Below, in pieces: positions 1 through 11,517 of a stretch of DNA of 64,000 nucleotides (its first letter is position 1; each line of letters begins with the position of its first letter). The stretch is from Sulfurimonas sp. SAG-AH-194-L11 (GTDB lineage Bacteria > Campylobacterota > Campylobacteria > Campylobacterales > Sulfurimonadaceae), in the NCBI RefSeq assembly GCF_029215995.1, contig NZ_JAEMVB010000002.1, forward strand, positions 1-64,000, read 5' to 3'. The notes under the pieces are model-generated. The model was not told where the DNA came from. It saw only the letters and a program-made list of their open reading frames with translations, and did not search any database. A program made the translations under genes and the position numbers.

Positions 1-47
1 ACCTTCTACGTGCAAGGCAGACGCTCTCCCAGCTGAGCTAATCCCCC
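1..47 (-). tRNA. tRNA-Ala (TGC), 3' part cut off by window start
   Basis: Reverse complement reads GGGGGATTAGCTCAGCTGGGAGAGCGTCTGCCTTGCACGTAGAAGGT: acceptor, D-arm and TGC anticodon arm, placed in the 16S-23S spacer. Confidence 0.93.
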
Positions 48-77
48 ACTTTTTTGTAATCATAAGTAAAATAACTT

Positions 78-111
78 AGATCACTGAAAACTAAGCAAGA
101 AGAAGAACTAA
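78..111. repeat. Left arm of pre-16S processing stem (pairs with 1955-1988)
   Basis: agatcactgaaaactaagcaag... is the reverse complement of cttgcttagttttcaatgatct at 1967-1988 with one G-U-type difference. Confidence 0.75.
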
Positions 112-179
112 TATAAAACGGTATCTCTCGTGAGATTTTCTTTGTAAGATAAACAAACGAATGTTTTCTCTTTACTCTA

Positions 180-1694
<1,515 letters not shown>

Positions 1695-1954
1695 TAATAT
1701 GAAAAGAAAAAGTAAATTTATTACTGATCTTTCTGCCCAAGAATTAAAATTCATTGGCTTTGTTTTTACTCGTATCAAAACTGCTTAAAGTCCTTGATCA
1801 GAGCTTCCTAATATTTATTGCTAAATACTAGAAGTATAGTTATCTATACTATCTTAGGGAACTAAAAAGATAAATCTTCTTAGAATTCAAAATAGAATAG
1901 ACGGTTGTTGTTTTATTAGTTATTTCTAAATAATTAAACTAGTGTTGTTAAACA

Positions 1955-1988
1955 TTAGTCTTCTTACTTGCTTAGTTTTCAATGATCT
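1955..1988. repeat. Right arm of pre-16S processing stem (pairs with 78-111)
   Basis: See left arm; the two arms flank the 16S gene exactly as RNase III processing stems do. Confidence 0.75.
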
Positions 1989-2066
1989 CAAACTGACCTC
2001 TTAACTCTTCAACATGAAGGGCTCGTAACCTCGTTTTAAACAAGGTGTCTCTGTTTGTGGATGGGA

Positions 2067-2072
2067 ATTATA
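2067..2072 (-). promoter_or_regulatory. Putative rrn promoter -10 box (TATAAT)
   Basis: Minus strand reads gaccctataattccc about 370 nt upstream of 16S; no good -35 hexamer at 17 nt spacing. Confidence 0.55.
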
Positions 2073-2283
2073 GGGTCATAGTACTTAGAGTTTGCTTAAG
2101 CGGAGAGGAAGATTGTAAAGACTTTTTTCGTTTGTTTTTGTTAGGGGTTTAGATGTCTAGATTAGTCTAATAGTAAGATCGGTATTAGTGATTCTAATTG
2201 AGAACTTATTTGTTTTGTATAGAAAAATGGGTGTTAATGAAAAGGAGGGTAGATCTTAGAAGGTGGGGAGAGCTAAGTAGTAG

Positions 2284-3312
2284 CTAGGATTTACAAATCC
2301 AGCCACCACCAATAAGCTTATCATCATCATAAAATACAGCTGCTTGTCCAACTGCCACACCAAATACACCATCATGTAAGGTAACTGATGCTTTACCGTC
2401 TTTTATTACTACAGTACAGTTAACTGCTGTTGTTCTATATCTAAGTTTGACTGTTGTATCAAACTCTGTTTTGTCATTAAACATATTAAGATTATCTAGT
2501 TCTACATAATTACACTCTAACTCTTCTTTTTTACCAACAACAATCTGATTCTTTTTTGGGTCAATACTAAGAACAAAGTGAGGATCATGTGCACCACGAA
2601 CAGTAAAACCTTTACGCTTTCCAATCGTATAGTGCATATAACCTTTATGCTCGCCTACAACATTACCCTCTTTATCAAGTACTTCACCTGGTTGATCAAC
2701 ATTTACATGCTTTTTTAGGACATCCGTATAAGTTGTCTCTACAAAACATATCTCGCTTGACTCGGCCTGAGATGAAAAAGATTCTAGACCTTCTATAGAA
2801 GCAGCTTGTGCTTTTATATCTTTCTTATGTAATTCACCTAATGGAAATTTCAAACGTGGAAGCATCTCTTTTTTTACATAAAATAAAAAGTAACTTTGAT
2901 CTTTAGTATCATCTTCTGCTTGATAAAAGTATTCTCCATCCGTCTTAATATAATGACCAGTAGCTAAATACTGTGCACCAACTTCATCTGCAAAATCTAT
3001 CATCTCACCAAACTTCATAGTACGATTACAAAGTGCGCATGGATTTGGTGTTTTACCCTCTGCATAAGTATCAATGAAAGGTTGATAAACATTTTTTCTA
3101 AATTTCTCTTGTAAATCTAATACATGTAGTTTTACACCTATCTTATCAGCAGCTTTTTGTGCACGAGCTTGGTGAATCTCATGGTATCCAGGTTTAGAAT
3201 GAAGTTTCATATATAAACCCTCTACCTCATAGCCTTGCTCTTTTAACATTAATGTCGTGATAGTAGAATCAACACCACCACTCATTCCAACTAGTACTTT
3301 TTCTTTCATCAT
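2284..3312 (-). CDS. mnmA: tRNA-specific 2-thiouridylase MnmA
   Basis: GMSGGVDST P-loop, TPNPCALCNR, ATGHY, YTIGKRKG and CFV motifs. Confidence 0.95.
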   Translation of the reverse strand: MMKEKVLVGMSGGVDSTITTLMLKEQGYEVEGLYMKLHSKPGYHEIHQARAQKAADKIGVKLHVLDLQEKFRKNVYQPFIDTYAEGKTPNPCALCNRTMKFGEMIDFADEVGAQYLATGHYIKTDGEYFYQAEDDTKDQSYFLFYVKKEMLPRLKFPLGELHKKDIKAQAASIEGLESFSSQAESSEICFVETTYTDVLKKHVNVDQPGEVLDKEGNVVGEHKGYMHYTIGKRKGFTVRGAHDPHFVLSIDPKKNQIVVGKKEELECNYVELDNLNMFNDKTEFDTTVKLRYRTTAVNCTVVIKDGKASVTLHDGVFGVAVGQAAVFYDDDKLIGGGWICKS

Positions 3313-4046
3313 TTCCTCAAACTTGATAAAGACTTATAGTATGTAGTATTTTTCAATCCTGCATCCTCAAGAACTTCTATTTGTTTTTCTAAAGATATAT
3401 CAATCTCATCTGCAACACTTTGGCAATCATCTGTTAAGTGCACCATATCTAAATCCTCTTTTTCAATCATACCTTCTGCTAAAAGCTTATCTTGGATAAA
3501 CTCTATTAATGGTTGATAAAAGGCCGTTCCAATTATAAATATTTTAACACCTGTCACTTTTCGTGTTTGAACTAAGGTTAAAGCTTCAAAAAGCTCATCT
3601 AAGGTCCCAAATCCACCTGGAAAAATCACATAAGCCATAGAGTACTTCACCAACATAACTTTTCTTGAAAAGAAATAGTCAAATGTCAATTCTTTACTTG
3701 TATAAGGGTTTTTTGCTTGTTCATGTTCTAAGTCAATGTTCAAACCAATGGACTCAACCGGCTCTGATGAAGCACCTTTATTAGCAGCTTCCATAATACC
3801 TGGACCGCCACCTGTCATGATATTATAACCATGAGAAGCTAAAAGTTTTGCTAAATTAGTAGCCTGCTTATAATATCGGTTCTCTTTATCAGTTCTTGCA
3901 CTACCAAAAATAGTTACAGTTGGACCTAAATCTCCTAGCTCATCAAAACCCTTTACAAAATCAGCAAGAATTTTAAAAACACTCCATACATCAGCAGACT
4001 TAATATCTCTTATATACTTTTTGGTTAATTCATTATTTTTATTCAT
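3309..4046 (-). CDS. LOG family protein (TIGR00730-like Rossmann fold)
   Basis: MTGGGPGIMEAANKGA and PGGFGTLDE motifs typical of LOG family. Confidence 0.92.
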   Translation of the reverse strand: MNKNNELTKKYIRDIKSADVWSVFKILADFVKGFDELGDLGPTVTIFGSARTDKENRYYKQATNLAKLLASHGYNIMTGGGPGIMEAANKGASSEPVESIGLNIDLEHEQAKNPYTSKELTFDYFFSRKVMLVKYSMAYVIFPGGFGTLDELFEALTLVQTRKVTGVKIFIIGTAFYQPLIEFIQDKLLAEGMIEKEDLDMVHLTDDCQSVADEIDISLEKQIEVLEDAGLKNTTYYKSLSSLRK

Positions 4047-4050
4047 ATTA

Positions 4051-4926
4051 TTATGACTTTAACTGTGTCAATCTCTCTTTTTTACTTCCAATAGTTGTAA
4101 TTTGTACACCAAAATTTCCATCTACAATTACAACTTCACCCTCGGCTATCACATGGTTATCTACTAAAATTTCCAATGGATCATTAGCTAATTGATTTAA
4201 TTCAATTACAGAGCCTATATCCATATTTAGAACATCTTTTAACAACATTCTTTTTTTACCAATACGCACTCGTACAGGAAGTTTTACATCCATAATTAAA
4301 GCTATATTATTAAGCTCATCATTACTCAGTTTTACATCACCATTGCATTCACTCGAAGTAGAATCTATAGTCTCACTGCTTTCTACATCTATACTTGGCT
4401 CTGTTGGTGCTTTACCCTCAAGTGCATCACTCAATTTTTCATCAACTATAAACATTAGAAGAGAGTTTACTGACTCTAAAGAAAACTTATAAACATACAT
4501 TTTAGTAAAATCTTCTAAACTCACTTCCCCATCATCGCTTATATTTTCAACACTAGAAACACTAAAGGAGAGAACTGGTAACTCTTTTTGTGCAGAGAGT
4601 GAATTTGAAATTGCACCAAAAATATTTGAGACTATCTCTTTGGTTGCATCTATATCATCATCATTCACATCTTCTCTATCACTAGCCTCTTCACCCATCA
4701 TCATATCAGATAAAGATGCGGCTAAGTTGGGAGGAAGAGCAATCATTACATTTGCTTCGACATCACCACTCACACTTAACTTAACAAGAACAATAGGAGG
4801 AACAATATTTGATATGATACTTAACTCTTGTTCTTCTTTCAGTTCTAAAGATGGAGCCACCCCAACAAGAGCTTCAATTGTTGCAACTGTTTCATCTTCA
4901 AATAGTTTCATAAACTCACTCATCAT
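4051..4926 (-). CDS. fliY: Flagellar motor switch protein FliY/FliN
   Basis: C-terminal FliN/SpoA domain (VKLPVRVRIGKKRMLLKDVLNMDIGSVIELNQ...), directly downstream of fliM. Confidence 0.9.
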   Translation of the reverse strand: MMSEFMKLFEDETVATIEALVGVAPSLELKEEQELSIISNIVPPIVLVKLSVSGDVEANVMIALPPNLAASLSDMMMGEEASDREDVNDDDIDATKEIVSNIFGAISNSLSAQKELPVLSFSVSSVENISDDGEVSLEDFTKMYVYKFSLESVNSLLMFIVDEKLSDALEGKAPTEPSIDVESSETIDSTSSECNGDVKLSNDELNNIALIMDVKLPVRVRIGKKRMLLKDVLNMDIGSVIELNQLANDPLEILVDNHVIAEGEVVIVDGNFGVQITTIGSKKERLTQLKS

Positions 4927-6019
4927 TAAACTCCTTTAAATCATTTTCTTCTATATCATCTATAATTTCTCGTACACCTGATATCTTTTCTTGTCTTTGC
5001 TTCTCAAAGTTTTCTAGTGCACGCTTTACTGCATCTTTTTCTGTATCAATTACTTCAGTAATAGAGATAGACTTTCTAAAACGACGGAGTCCTATTTCAC
5101 CACGGAAACGTTCTTTACCATCGACACTCACAGTTACAATATCATCAGCAGCACTTGAGAGTCGTAAAACATCACCAACATGTATCTCTAAAATATCTGC
5201 TAATGTTAAATCTGCATTACCTAAGTTAGCTTCAATATCAACCTTTGCACCACCAAGAAGAACTTGAAGTTCAGTATTGCGACTTTTTTTAGAACTTGTT
5301 TCATTAAGCATCAAATCCCGAGATGCAAGTTTTGGGAGTATTGGTTCTAGAGCGATAACAGGATAACATATATTCATCATACCAGAACTATGTCCAATTA
5401 TGATTTCCATCACAACCATAACAACAATTTCATTTTGAGCAACGATTTGAACAACATTAGGACTTGACTCTTTAGACTCGATGGTAGGATAAATATCCAT
5501 AACTGGTCCCCAAGCTTCTTTAAGTGTACTCATCATAACACGTAAAATTGTTTCAAAAAGTGAAAGTTCTATGTCTGAAAATTCTCGTGAAGCATCAAAA
5601 GGTTCTCCTTTACCACCAAGTAAACGATCAAGCATTGGAAAAGCGATAGAGGGATTAATCTCAATAACACCACTTCCTTCAAGGGGTTTAACAGAAAAAA
5701 CATTAAATGAAGTTGGATTGGGTAAGCTCATTAAGAACTCACCATAGGTCATTTGGTCGACTGAATGAAGTTGTATCTCAACAATAGAACGCATAATAGC
5801 TGAAATTTGTGAAGCTAAACTTCTTGCCATCTTATCATGGACACCACGAAAGGCACGTAGCTGCTCTTTAGAGACTCTATTTGGGCGTTTAAAGTCATAC
5901 AGTGTAACTTGTCGCTGAGGGAGAAGTCCTTCATTCCCACTTTCTAAAAGTTCATCACCTTCATCGTCTACAACATCGAGTAGTGCATCAATCTCTTCTT
6001 GTGAAAGTATGTCTGCCAT
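4916..6019 (-). CDS. fliM: Flagellar motor switch protein FliM
   Basis: LSQEEIDALL N-terminal CheY-binding motif, FliM core and C-terminal SpoA domain. Confidence 0.95.
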   Translation of the reverse strand: MADILSQEEIDALLDVVDDEGDELLESGNEGLLPQRQVTLYDFKRPNRVSKEQLRAFRGVHDKMARSLASQISAIMRSIVEIQLHSVDQMTYGEFLMSLPNPTSFNVFSVKPLEGSGVIEINPSIAFPMLDRLLGGKGEPFDASREFSDIELSLFETILRVMMSTLKEAWGPVMDIYPTIESKESSPNVVQIVAQNEIVVMVVMEIIIGHSSGMMNICYPVIALEPILPKLASRDLMLNETSSKKSRNTELQVLLGGAKVDIEANLGNADLTLADILEIHVGDVLRLSSAADDIVTVSVDGKERFRGEIGLRRFRKSISITEVIDTEKDAVKRALENFEKQRQEKISGVREIIDDIEENDLKEFNDE

Positions 6020-6020
6020 T

Positions 6021-6707
6021 TTATGCTCCTATACTTTCTTTGATTTTTTGTATAACAGATTTATGAATCTGTGAAATACGAGACTCAGTTATATCTAAAA
6101 TATCACTAATCTCTTTAAGTGTCAACTCTTCAAAATAATAGAGTTGAATAATCATCTGTTCTCTCTCTTTATATGCACTTAGAATAGTTTTAATAACATC
6201 TACAAGCTGATCTTTTTCTACTTTAGCTAAAGATGCACCCTCATCACCAATATGTAGTTGATCATGCAGAGGCATTACGGTATAAATACTAGAGGCTATT
6301 CTAGCATCATGTACTTTTTCAACACTCTCTTCTAACTGCTCTGCTAATTGTGCATCAGTTGGTTCTTCATCATGAGTAAGGAGGTGCTCTTGGACTATGT
6401 AGTCAATTGCTTTAACAAGTTTACGACTCGCACGAGATAAGATATCTAAACTTCTTAAATAATCAAGCATAGCACCATAGACTCTTTTCTTTGCATATCC
6501 CCAAAAAGAGTCATTAAGTGCTTCATCATAACGTCGAGCTAGCTTTATAAGTTCTTCAGTTCCAATTGCAGAAAGGTCTGAAAAATCAACACTGCTTGGA
6601 AGTCTTTCTTTGAGTCTGTATGCCATTGCTTTAACTGCTGGAAGGTACTGAATAGCTAATTCATCTTCTTTGTGTTTCAACTCATTTGTGTAAGCATTAC
6701 TTGTCAT
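6021..6707 (-). CDS. fliA: RNA polymerase sigma factor FliA (sigma-28)
   Basis: Sigma-70 family regions 2-4 (FWGYAKKRVYGAMLDYLRSLD..., LTLKEISDILDITESRISQIHKS) in flagellar cluster. Confidence 0.94.
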   Translation of the reverse strand: MTSNAYTNELKHKEDELAIQYLPAVKAMAYRLKERLPSSVDFSDLSAIGTEELIKLARRYDEALNDSFWGYAKKRVYGAMLDYLRSLDILSRASRKLVKAIDYIVQEHLLTHDEEPTDAQLAEQLEESVEKVHDARIASSIYTVMPLHDQLHIGDEGASLAKVEKDQLVDVIKTILSAYKEREQMIIQLYYFEELTLKEISDILDITESRISQIHKSVIQKIKESIGA

Positions 6708-7039
6708 GCAGCTTTTCCATTATGTTCATCTGAGTTTATTTTAATAGCGGCATCAGTAATCTTAATAGCAGAGTCTATTAAACGTTCTCGCTTATTTATC
6801 TCTTTTACAAAAATATCTAAATCACTCTCATGTCTATCTCTTGGAAAGTTATATGCTCTTGCAGTTAATGTTTTATAGTAAAGTGCAATAATAATATGAG
6901 AAAACAGATAAAAGAAAATCGTGATTAATGCTGTGTATATAAACAGTCCACTAGCATCAAAAGATTTTAATATTCCAAAGATGATTCCTACGAAAAACCC
7001 TTGAACTGTAAAAAAATAGACATAATTTTCACCTAACAT
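6704..7039 (-). CDS. Conserved small membrane protein between flhG and fliA, function unknown
   Basis: 111-aa ORF with two predicted TM segments, overlapping fliA start; position matches my recollection of HP1033 in H. pylori. Confidence 0.75.
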   Translation of the reverse strand: MLGENYVYFFTVQGFFVGIIFGILKSFDASGLFIYTALITIFFYLFSHIIIALYYKTLTARAYNFPRDRHESDLDIFVKEINKRERLIDSAIKITDAAIKINSDEHNGKAA

Positions 7040-7058
7040 TTACTTACCCCAAACTCAA

Positions 7059-7943
7059 TTAAAAATGCTGTATAAGTCTCTTAAATAGACCAGAGAGACC
7101 ACTTTCATTGGAACTAACTAGCACATTTCGTTCCAGCTTCTTTAGTATTTTCATAACAATTGCTTCGATATCACGTGAGGGTTGAGATGCTGGGTACTGA
7201 ACACAAAAAAGTGCTCGTTGCTTTACTGAAGAGGATACTTTAATATCAGCATTTATTTTACCCATCAACTGTAGGTTGAGATTTGTTTTAATATTTGAAC
7301 CTGCAACTTTCTTAATCTTCTCAAACACACCAACAGCCTCCTTCTCATTTTTAACTTGATTCATAATCATACTCACATCATCACGAAGTGTAGCAATAGT
7401 CTTTATAGTAGCATAAGCATCTGTAATCGCTGCTGGGTCTGGTACCGTTACTACGATTACATCATCTGCTGCATTTAAAAACATCTGAATATGCTCTCCT
7501 ATCCCTGCACCGGTATCAATTATCATTACATCAAGTTTATCTAAAACTTTTGCCTCTTCCATAAAACGCTCAAACAAGACTAAATCAGAATATTTCAGTA
7601 TCTCATCGCCGCTCTCTCCTGGAATAAGAATTAAGTTTCGTGTAATTGGAATTAAAATATCACTTACGGTAGCTTCGCCTTTTAGTACATGTAAAATATT
7701 CTTTTTAATTTTTACATTAAACATAACATCAAGATTTGCAAGACCGATATCTGCATCAAAGATACCAACATTTAGTCCTTTTTGAGCAAGGGCATAGGCA
7801 AGGTTTGAACTAATTGTACTTTTTCCAACGCCACCCTTACCACTTGTTATAGCAATAAAACGTGTTTTTTTAGATGTTGCTTTTGCTCCATCACTATTTG
7901 ATGCTACTAATTCTTGGAGTTTTTGTGCTTGATGACCTATCAT
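7059..7943 (-). CDS. flhG: MinD/ParA-like ATPase FlhG (YlxH)
   Basis: SGKGGVGKSTISSNLAYALAQKG deviant Walker A, next to flhF. Confidence 0.94.
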   Translation of the reverse strand: MIGHQAQKLQELVASNSDGAKATSKKTRFIAITSGKGGVGKSTISSNLAYALAQKGLNVGIFDADIGLANLDVMFNVKIKKNILHVLKGEATVSDILIPITRNLILIPGESGDEILKYSDLVLFERFMEEAKVLDKLDVMIIDTGAGIGEHIQMFLNAADDVIVVTVPDPAAITDAYATIKTIATLRDDVSMIMNQVKNEKEAVGVFEKIKKVAGSNIKTNLNLQLMGKINADIKVSSSVKQRALFCVQYPASQPSRDIEAIVMKILKKLERNVLVSSNESGLSGLFKRLIQHF

Positions 7944-9229
7944 GCCTTGCTCCTATTAAAACCATTAAGTAAACACTCAACTAAAAAGTCGCTACTAGCA
8001 CATACTAAATCTTCTGGAACTTCTTGCCCCACAGAAAAATAAGATATAGGTTTTTTAGTCTCATACGAAAGTGAAAATATATTTCCAAAGCCCATAGTTT
8101 CATCCAGTTTAGTAAACATCAAAGTATCAACACCTAAAGTGGCAAAATTATCATAGGTGACTTTTAAATCTTCGTATTTAATCGAACTAGGCATAACAAG
8201 CACTACTTCAACTTCATACTCTGTACTATTTGCATCTAAGCATTCATGAATCTTCTCTATTTTTCCCTTGTCATAAGGTGAAGAACCCATAGTATCAATA
8301 AGTATGTAGTCACAATAACGAAGTGAATCAAGTGCACTTGAAAACTCAGGAGGATCAACAACAGTCTCTATTCCAAGTTTCATCATTCTAGCATACTGCA
8401 TAAGCTGTTCAACTGCACCAATACGGTAAGTATCAAGAACTACTAAACCCACCTTATACTTCTTTTGCAATAAAAATGAATAGCGTGCTGCGAGTTTAGC
8501 AATACTTGTAGTTTTCCCAACACCGGTAGGTCCAACAAGCATGATGACCTTTTTGGTTCCCATACTTAGAACAGGCTCTCTTCGTATTGGAACCATTTTA
8601 CGTAGTATAGTTTGAAAATAACGTTTTACTGTTACAGAGTTTTCACGCATTTTAAAGGGCATATGCTCTAAGGTAATTTTCATCAACTCATCTAAATGCT
8701 TTTTATTCATACCACTTTGAGAAGCTAGGCGATAAATTTCTGCAAATTCTGATGGAATTTGACTCTCAATATCTGGTCCTTTTTCATCCCAAAACATATT
8801 TTGAATAATTTTCACTTTATCTGTAAGTTTATTTATCTCTGACTTTATCTCTTTGAGCTCTTTTGGTTCAGCTACAGGTGCTACTGGTGTATGAACAGTT
8901 CTTTGAGGTTTCATATACTCAGCTATTGGATCATCTGCTACTCGCGATACTTTTGCTATCTGTTCCGCTGCATTTGAGAGATCGAAAAGAACATCTTGAC
9001 TCTCTTGTTTTACCGGTTGCTGCTGAGAAAGTGGTCTTGTGGCTTTTTTATAACTTGATGGAAGCATATCTTCTTCTATTCCGATTATTATCTCATAGAG
9101 GGCATCTTTGCCAAAAGCTTTTTTACGAACTTCTTTGGTTTCGATGAGCATGCCCTCATCACCGATTTCAAGTTTTGCTTTTTTAAGTGCAGCAGAGGGA
9201 GTAGAACCTGTAAAAGTTAATATCTTCAT
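7940..9229 (-). CDS. flhF: Flagellar biosynthesis GTPase FlhF
   Basis: SRP-type GTPase (GPTGVGKTTSIAKLAARY, DTYRIGAVEQL, DTMGSSPYD, TKLDE). Start taken at MKILTFTGS (ORF track starts at 9277). Confidence 0.93.
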   Translation of the reverse strand: MKILTFTGSTPSAALKKAKLEIGDEGMLIETKEVRKKAFGKDALYEIIIGIEEDMLPSSYKKATRPLSQQQPVKQESQDVLFDLSNAAEQIAKVSRVADDPIAEYMKPQRTVHTPVAPVAEPKELKEIKSEINKLTDKVKIIQNMFWDEKGPDIESQIPSEFAEIYRLASQSGMNKKHLDELMKITLEHMPFKMRENSVTVKRYFQTILRKMVPIRREPVLSMGTKKVIMLVGPTGVGKTTSIAKLAARYSFLLQKKYKVGLVVLDTYRIGAVEQLMQYARMMKLGIETVVDPPEFSSALDSLRYCDYILIDTMGSSPYDKGKIEKIHECLDANSTEYEVEVVLVMPSSIKYEDLKVTYDNFATLGVDTLMFTKLDETMGFGNIFSLSYETKKPISYFSVGQEVPEDLVCASSDFLVECLLNGFNRSKA

Positions 9230-9714
9230 AAACGTAAACCAGAAAGGGGAATAAGTACACTCTCTCGCTCCATCCATGCAGGGTGTGGAAGTGTTAACTT
9301 ATCTGTATTCATTACTAAATCATCAAAAAATATTATATCCAAATCTAAGGTCCTTGGTGCATTTGCGAAACTTCTTTTTCTGCCAAATTTTTTTTCTAGT
9401 CTCATTAAGTACTCTAAAAAAACCTTAGCATTCATAGATGTTTTTATAACTATAATTGTGTTTAAAAAATCCTCTTGTTCACTAAAACCAAAAGGAGGGT
9501 TTTTCAAAATCAACGATGTTTGTGTAAGTGTAACTCTTTTATCTCTATGTAGCTCAAAAAAAAGATGCTCGAAACGCCGCTTAACATCTCCAATATTTCC
9601 ACCAACACCGACAACAGCTTGATGTCTATGTTTAGAACTTTTTCTACTCAACCATGGGAAACGCTCTGAAGAGTAAATACTCAGAGTCTTACTTAAAGAG
9701 CGTTTTAAAGGCAT
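9226..9714 (-). CDS. folK: 2-amino-4-hydroxy-6-hydroxymethyldihydropteridine pyrophosphokinase
   Basis: GVGGNIGD...NPPFGFSEQEDFLNTI...RTLDLDIIFFDD...LPHPAWMERESVLIPL motifs. Confidence 0.93.
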   Translation of the reverse strand: MPLKRSLSKTLSIYSSERFPWLSRKSSKHRHQAVVGVGGNIGDVKRRFEHLFFELHRDKRVTLTQTSLILKNPPFGFSEQEDFLNTIIVIKTSMNAKVFLEYLMRLEKKFGRKRSFANAPRTLDLDIIFFDDLVMNTDKLTLPHPAWMERESVLIPLSGLRL

Positions 9715-9717
9715 AAA

Positions 9718-10197
9718 CTAGGCTTGTGTTGCCTGCGCATTTTGTGCGTCTTGTGCTGCTTTCATCTCATTCATGATTTGAAGCATACCCATCATCGCTA
9801 AGTGGTAACCAAAAGGACCAAAACCAATAACAGACGAAGCACATACTGGAGCAAGCATATTTACTTTTCTAAAATCTTCACGTCTGTGAATATTTGAGAT
9901 ATGAACTTCGATAGTTGGAATACTTACAGCAGAAATTGCATCACGAATTGCAATAGAAGTATGAGTATATGCAGCTGCATTAATGATAATTCCCTGAGCT
10001 TCACCATAACACTCTTGAATCTTGTCAACAAGTTCACCTTCTAAATTACTTTGAAAAAATTCAATTTCAGCACCATTTTGGCTTGCAACTTCTTTCATTT
10101 GAGCATGGATTTGCTCTAGTTTCATTGGACCATAAATATTCGTCTCTCTTACACCTAGCATATTTAAGTTAGGACCTTGAATAACTACTATTTTCAT
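9718..10197 (-). CDS. aroQ: 3-dehydroquinate dehydratase, type II
   Basis: [56 protein letters not shown]. Confidence 0.96.
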   Translation of the reverse strand: MKIVVIQGPNLNMLGVRETNIYGPMKLEQIHAQMKEVASQNGAEIEFFQSNLEGELVDKIQECYGEAQGIIINAAAYTHTSIAIRDAISAVSIPTIEVHISNIHRREDFRKVNMLAPVCASSVIGFGPFGYHLAMMGMLQIMNEMKAAQDAQNAQATQA

Positions 10198-10295
10198 TAA
10201 TTAACCTTTGTATAATCTTATTTAAAGCCATTTTATCGAAATTAATATTAAAAGTGTATAATCAAACTTATAGATTACATACAAAGATGAGACAA

Positions 10296-11516
10296 ATGCA
10301 AATAATCACTCCCCACTTTATATATTTTAAAGACAAAATTAGTACAAATTTATCTATCGCTTACGATAAAACGATAGAAAAAATAGCCCCTATAGAAGAA
10401 CTCCGTGCTCTATTTCCAGATGCACAAGTTACAACACTTAGAGAAAACTCTCTTTTAATGCCTGGACTTATAAATGCACATGTACACATAGAGTTTTCAG
10501 CAAATAAAACACACCTATCTTATGGTGATTTTATGACTTGGTTATATAGTGTAATACAAAATCGTGAAGAACTTATTGGGGGATGTAATGAAGAGTGTAT
10601 GAGCAAAGCAATTGACTCAATGCTACAAAATGGTATCACTACATTTGGTGCGATTAGTTCGCACGGTATGGATTTAGAAGCATGTGCAAATGCAAAACAA
10701 AATGTTATCTACTTTAATGAACTTATCGGTTCTCAAGCAACAATGGCAGACACCCTTTTTACAGATTTTTCTGCACGCCTAGAGGCGAGTAAAACGGTGA
10801 AACGCGATGGCTTTAAGGCCGGAGTTGCCATTCACTCTCCTTATGCAGTACACCCTGTGCTTATTAAAAAAGCACTCGGTATTGTAAAGAGTCAAAAACT
10901 ACCACTTACTGCACACTTTATGGAAAGTCAAGCTGAACGCGATTGGCTCGATAAGAGTGATGGAGAGTTTAAAAAGTTTTTTACCGAACTTCTTAAACAA
11001 GAAAAAAATGTTAGTAATGCTTCAGAGTTTTTAGAACACTTTGAGGGAACACCTACTCTACTTGCACATGGCGTTCAAGCATCAGATGAGGAGTTAGATA
11101 TCATTAAAACAAGTAGGCATACTATCATTCATTGTCCTATTTCAAACCGTTTACTTGGCAATCCAACACTCAATATAAAAACATTAAATGATAAAAATAT
11201 CAGATGGGTAGTAGCTACTGATGGTTTAAGTTCAAACTATAAACTTGACCTTTTTGAAGAGATGAAGATGTCTCTTTTTATGCACCCAGATGCTCCACTT
11301 TTAGGTTTCGCACAGGAACTTATAAATGGTGTTACTATAAATGCAGCAGAGGCCCTTGGTATAAATGCTGGTGAGATAGCAGAGGGTAAAAATGCTGATA
11401 TGATTGTTTTAGATCTTGAGAGTGAGCCTACAGCGGAGTTAGCCATTCACTTAATACTACACCGTTATAATATCTCTAAAGTTTATATCAACGGTAAGTT
11501 AGAAAAGGGAAACTAA
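10296..11516 (+). CDS. COG0402 amidohydrolase, probable aminodeoxyfutalosine deaminase-type
   Basis: Metal-dependent amidohydrolase (HVHIEFS, HSPYAVHP, HFMES, HGV, HCPISNR, TDGLSSN). Start MQIITPHF preferred over ORF-track start 10254. Substrate is inferred. Confidence 0.8.
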   Translation: MQIITPHFIYFKDKISTNLSIAYDKTIEKIAPIEELRALFPDAQVTTLRENSLLMPGLINAHVHIEFSANKTHLSYGDFMTWLYSVIQNREELIGGCNEECMSKAIDSMLQNGITTFGAISSHGMDLEACANAKQNVIYFNELIGSQATMADTLFTDFSARLEASKTVKRDGFKAGVAIHSPYAVHPVLIKKALGIVKSQKLPLTAHFMESQAERDWLDKSDGEFKKFFTELLKQEKNVSNASEFLEHFEGTPTLLAHGVQASDEELDIIKTSRHTIIHCPISNRLLGNPTLNIKTLNDKNIRWVVATDGLSSNYKLDLFEEMKMSLFMHPDAPLLGFAQELINGVTINAAEALGINAGEIAEGKNADMIVLDLESEPTAELAIHLILHRYNISKVYINGKLEKGN

Positions 11517-11517
11517 G

